In this document: piece by piece, positions 6,060 through 7,779 of the stretch | How the letters are laid out: each line of letters begins with the position of its first letter | Position numbering within the stretch: the first letter of the stretch is position 1 | NCBI GenBank assembly: GCA_003136795.1 | Contig: PLDP01000163.1 | Span: 1-7,779, forward strand | Reading direction: 5' to 3' | DNA length: 7,779 nt | Source: Actinomycetota bacterium | GTDB lineage: Bacteria > Actinomycetota > Thermoleophilia > Gaiellales > Gaiellaceae | Notes under the pieces: generated by a model | The model's database searches: none | The model's input: the letters and a program-made list of their open reading frames with translations, nothing else | Told to the model about the DNA's origin: nothing | Position numbers and translations under genes: made by a program

Positions 6060-6356
6060 GTGAGCCTCCGCTCCGCACCGGTGATCGAGCATGCGACGCT
6101 GCCAGGTGGTGGCAGCGTCGTGATCTGGGTCGGCATTCCCGACGATCCGTACATCAACGACAAGTCCGCGCTGAAAACCGTCGACCTGCAGTTGCACGAA
6201 GGAAACGCGGTGCTTGCGTCGATCTCCACGGTGCTCGAGCCGGGCCAGGCCCACGAAGCGCTCGCGCTCGCGAACGAGGTGAAGGCCGCGCTCGAGGCAG
6301 GCACGATCGGCCTGCACGCACACGAGCTCGAGCCGTTCGCGGACGAGCTCCGCTAG
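6060..6356 (+). CDS. Small uncharacterised cytosolic protein
   Basis: I do not recognise this 98-residue protein. It has no signal peptide or membrane segment and is acidic. Residues about 8-26 (VIEHATLPGGGSVVIWVGIP) and about 38-59 (KTVDLQLHEGNAVLASISTV) look like two pairs of beta strands joined by DDPYINDKSAL. Residues about 60-98 are probably helical (AHEALALANEVKAALEAG, then ELEPFADELR). An alpha+beta fold of this size is consistent with a regulatory or binding domain, but no catalytic motif is seen. GC-rich third positions and a clean stop, directly followed by a terminator-like hairpin, support a real gene. GTG 6051 would add three residues. GTG 6060 is preferred because TAGCGT then lies 7 nt upstream, whereas it would overlap the 6051 codon. 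It is divergent from the AI-2E gene and convergent with the HIT gene. Confidence 0.75.
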   Translation: MSLRSAPVIEHATLPGGGSVVIWVGIPDDPYINDKSALKTVDLQLHEGNAVLASISTVLEPGQAHEALALANEVKAALEAGTIGLHAHELEPFADELR

Positions 6357-6374
6357 AAGCATTTACGCAGATGT

Positions 6375-6395
6375 CGAGACGCATGCTGCGTCTCG
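6375..6395. terminator. Perfect 9-bp hairpin between convergent genes, probable bidirectional terminator
   Basis: CGAGACGCA-tgc-TGCGTCTCG is a perfect inverted repeat with a 3-nt loop in the 42-nt gap between the two stop codons. It lies 18 nt after the plus-strand stop and 3 nt after the minus-strand stop. There is no T-run on either side, as often found for terminators in high-GC actinobacteria. Its position between convergent genes supports use from both sides. Confidence 0.65.
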
Positions 6396-6398
6396 GAG

Positions 6399-6881
6399 CT
6401 ACTCGTAGGCCCGCTCGATCAGTCTGCAGATCTCCGCGGTAATGGCTGCCCGGAGCTCGCCGTGCTTCTCATCCGAATACGCGTGCTCAGGATCGTTTCG
6501 AACGTCCTTCGGGTACCGCCATACGGGGCCCGTGATCTTGTCCGACGGCTCCCACTCGTACCGGGCGTGGACGTGCCCGTGGAGGAAGGCCACAGAGTTG
6601 CCGAGCACCTCGTAGTTGATCCGCCGCAGCGCGTCCGTGCGACACGCACACTCGACCGCCTCCCCGAGCAACGACAAATCGAATAGGAACTCCGTGCGAC
6701 GTTCCCAGTCGAGGTCGCTGAGGTGATCGACGGATGGGTCGTCCGTCAGGAGCAGCGAGTAGCCCGGCAGATGCTGCGTGTCGCCGATGACGGCGAAGCC
6801 GCTGCGCATCCGCGCCATCACGAGCGGGTTCTCACCACGATGGGCCGACCCGATCCGATCCTGATGCCAGCCGGTCGCCAC
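6399..6881 (-). CDS. HIT-family (histidine triad) nucleotide hydrolase/transferase-like protein
   Basis: This 160-residue soluble protein has the usual single-domain HIT length. The core reads NPLVMARMRSGFAVIGD (18-34), LPGYSLLLTDD (38-48) for the strand pair before the helix, LLGEAVECAC (71-80), INYEVLGNSVAFL (88-100), and the triad HGHVHARYEWEP (101-112) with H101, H103 and H105. By family analogy H103 would be the nucleophile that forms the nucleotidyl intermediate. Asn89 and Asn95 match conserved asparagines. HIT enzymes act on substrates such as AMP-lysine, Ap4A or other NMP conjugates; the substrate here is unknown. The triad has Gly between the first two histidines, where many members have a hydrophobic residue. 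The tail after the triad (PVWRYPKDV, 119-127) resembles an HIT subgroup with an extra C-terminal helix. GTG 6881 is chosen because TAGCGT lies 6 nt upstream. The gene is convergent with the small gene at 6060. Confidence 0.88.
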   Translation of the reverse strand: MATGWHQDRIGSAHRGENPLVMARMRSGFAVIGDTQHLPGYSLLLTDDPSVDHLSDLDWERRTEFLFDLSLLGEAVECACRTDALRRINYEVLGNSVAFLHGHVHARYEWEPSDKITGPVWRYPKDVRNDPEHAYSDEKHGELRAAITAEICRLIERAYE

Positions 6882-6887
6882 GGCCAG

Positions 6888-6893
6888 ACGCTA
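6888..6893 (-). promoter_or_regulatory. Candidate -10 box TAGCGT of the HIT gene (leaderless)
   Basis: The minus strand reads TAGCGT, then six bases (ctggcc) and GTG 6881. The longer word GGTAGCGT is identical to the one before the small gene at 6060. No Shine-Dalgarno is present. Confidence 0.5.
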
Positions 6894-7091
6894 CCGCGGC
6901 AGACGGATGCGCACCGACAGCCTCTATCTCCTAGAAGCGTAATCCCGCCGCTCAAGCGGATGCGCGCCGATCTATTGGAGCCAACGGCATAGCTCGTTCA
7001 CGCGAACTGAAATTGCACGACCAACGGGTCGCGAGTGCGGGCTTCGCCTGTGCTCGCTCACAACCAGGTGCAACGTGTCGGAGAGGGGGCA
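6894..7091. other. Non-coding gap between the HIT and tRNA-Gly genes
   Basis: No credible gene was found in this stretch. It is less GC-rich than the flanking genes in places. It holds a small inverted repeat CCGCT-ca-AGCGG (6948-6959), the wobble-rich hairpin at 7031-7057, and two copies of CGGATGCGC (near 6904 and 6957). The left part must contain the HIT upstream region. Its size could hold a small RNA, but no promoter was recognised. Confidence 0.4.
7031..7057 (+). repeat. 12-bp hairpin whose pairing favours a plus-strand RNA
   Basis: Bases 7031-7042 pair with 7046-7057 around a 3-nt loop (TTC). Nine pairs are Watson-Crick and three are G-T, which become G-U in plus-strand RNA but A-C mismatches in a minus-strand RNA. 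The asymmetry is seen directly; any function is inference. Confidence 0.4.
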
Positions 7092-7122
7092 CGTGGGGGA
7101 GAACCGTCGGTGCTCCCCCACG
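7092..7122 (-). terminator. Perfect 10-bp hairpin downstream of tRNA-Gly
   Basis: CGTGGGGGAG (7092-7101) and CTCCCCCACG (7113-7122) are perfectly complementary around an 11-nt loop. The loop itself holds ACC/GGT that can pair again. It starts 5 nt past the tRNA-Gly 3' end on the minus strand, so it is the likely terminator of that gene. No T-run follows. Confidence 0.6.
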
Positions 7123-7127
7123 ACCTA

Positions 7128-7198
7128 AGCGGGTGGCGGGAATCGAACCCGCGTAAGTAGCTTGGAAGGCTACGGCTCTACCATTGAGCTACACCCGC
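7128..7198 (-). tRNA. tRNA-Gly (anticodon TCC)
   Basis: The 71-nt cloverleaf has acceptor GCGGGTG/CACCCGC, D arm GCTC/GAGC, anticodon stem GTAGC/GCTAC with loop CTTCCAA (anticodon TCC), and T arm GCGGG-TTCGATT-CCCGC. The discriminator is U, as is normal for bacterial tRNA-Gly. CCA is not encoded. It reads GGA/GGG. Confidence 0.96.
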
Positions 7199-7208
7199 GT
7201 GCGCCGAC

Positions 7209-7214
7209 TAGGTT
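7209..7214 (+). promoter_or_regulatory. Candidate -10 box TAGGTT of the CtaG-like gene (leaderless)
   Basis: TAGGTT is followed by eight bases and GTG 7223. An in-frame TAG at 7214-7216 rules out an earlier start. The same bases read from the other strand give the tRNA-Gly box. Confidence 0.4.
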
Positions 7215-7215
7215 A
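7210..7215 (-). promoter_or_regulatory. Candidate -10 box TAACCT of tRNA-Gly
   Basis: TAACCT on the minus strand lies 11 nt before the tRNA-Gly 5' end. It shares five of six base pairs with the plus-strand box of the CtaG-like gene, so the two promoters would be mutually exclusive. Confidence 0.4.
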
Positions 7216-7222
7216 GCCATCG

Positions 7223-7779
7223 GTGCTGCTCGCTCACACGCATTCGCCGTATGCCTGGCAGGCGGACGTGGACACGACCGTCGTCGTGCCGGCGCTCTCG
7301 CTGCTCTACCTGTTCGCGGTCGGGCGGTTCGGCGCGCCCCGGTGGCGGATCGCCTGCTACGCGGGCTCGATGGCGCTGCTCGCGTTCGCGTTCTGGTCGC
7401 CGCTGCACCACCTCGGCCTGCACTACCTGCTCACGGCGCACCTGCTCCAGAACGTGATCCTGGCGGAGTGGGCGCCGCTGCTCGCCGTGCTCGGCGCGTC
7501 GCGTGCGATGACCGAACGCCTGGCCCGCCTTCCCTGGTGGCGGCTTGCGACGCACCCGGCGTTCGCGCTACCGGTCTGGCTGGGCAACTACTATTTCTGG
7601 CACGTGCCGCCCGTCTACGACGCGGCGCTGCGACACCAGTCGTGGCTGATCCACATCGAGCACGGCTGCTACTTCGCGACCGGGATCCTCTTCTGGTGGC
7701 CGCTCGTGCAGGACCTCCCACGGCGGCTCCCCTCGGGCGCGCGCTCGGCCTATGCCTTCGCGTCGTTCGTCTTCGCCGC
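7223..7779 (+). CDS. Caa3/CtaG-type cytochrome c oxidase assembly membrane protein, 3' end cut by window
   Basis: The frame opens at GTG 7223 and is still open at the right edge after 185 complete codons. Family members are usually about 250-300 residues, so roughly a third is missing. It is very hydrophobic, with likely helices near 19-35, 47-60, 66-92, 112-128 and 146-162, and another beginning near 174. The Caa3_CtaG (PF09678) pattern is visible: WQADVDT near the N-terminus, FWSPLHHL (57-64), HYLLTAHLLQN (67-77), HPAFALPVWLGNYYFWHVPP (111-130), YDAALRHQSW (132-141) and IEHGCYFATGILFWWPL (145-161). H73, H127 and H147 are candidate metal or heme-site ligands. Proteins of this family help build the copper centre of caa3-type oxidases in Bacillus; others are uncharacterised. 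The usual second His of the HxxQH motif is Asn77 here. The family is clear, but the function by analogy is less certain. Confidence 0.85.
   Translation, partial: MLLAHTHSPYAWQADVDTTVVVPALSLLYLFAVGRFGAPRWRIACYAGSMALLAFAFWSPLHHLGLHYLLTAHLLQNVILAEWAPLLAVLGASRAMTERLARLPWWRLATHPAFALPVWLGNYYFWHVPPVYDAALRHQSWLIHIEHGCYFATGILFWWPLVQDLPRRLPSGARSAYAFASFVFA

Noticed and set aside
1..7779. CRISPR arrays, insertion sequences, tandem repeats, phage genes
   Set aside because: No spaced direct repeats, transposase motifs, terminal inverted repeats or integrase were seen. The tRNA genes show no partial duplicate that would mark an attachment site.

Overview
The window looks like a piece of the chromosome of a high-GC actinomycete-type bacterium. 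The third codon positions are strongly G/C, GTG starts dominate, the tRNA genes do not encode CCA, and start codons mostly follow a -10-like box directly with no Shine-Dalgarno. The gene content (PF14269-type arylsulfotransferase-like protein, AI-2E family protein, Caa3/CtaG protein) would suit a deep-branching actinobacterium such as a member of Thermoleophilia. That placement is an inference and cannot be proven from 7.8 kb. No mobile element, CRISPR array, phage gene or recognisable defence or secondary-metabolite system was seen.

Layout. Positions 1-168 (minus) hold the 5' end of a small exported protein of unknown function. Divergent from it, 227-2524 (plus) encodes a membrane-anchored glycoside hydrolase of family GH31. 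It meets, tail to tail, an exported arylsulfotransferase-like beta-propeller protein (2521-3963, minus), and the two genes share one CTAG as both stop codons. Positions 4012-4309 carry three minus-strand tRNA genes: Arg(TCT), His(GTG) and Arg(TCG). Upstream of them on the same strand lie an exported CAP-domain protein (4344-4865) and an AI-2E family membrane protein (4935-6014). A small uncharacterised protein (6060-6356, plus) is divergent from the AI-2E gene and convergent with a HIT-family hydrolase (6399-6881, minus), with a perfect 9-bp hairpin between them. After a 246-base gap containing two good hairpins comes tRNA-Gly(TCC) (minus). The divergent 5' part of a Caa3/CtaG-type membrane protein then runs off the right edge.

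The genes are mostly single transcription units with very short intergenic regions. They do not form an obvious pathway. Four proteins are exported or envelope-associated (GH31, ASST-like, CAP, AI-2E) and CtaG relates to cytochrome oxidase, so the region reads as ordinary housekeeping and envelope chromosome.

The most noteworthy signal is regulatory. Most gene starts whose upstream DNA is visible, protein and tRNA alike, are preceded at a fixed short distance by a TANNNT or NANNNT box. For protein genes the box sits 6-8 nt before the start codon, which predicts leaderless mRNAs. This pattern also settles the start choice for several genes. I found no convincing novel multi-gene system.
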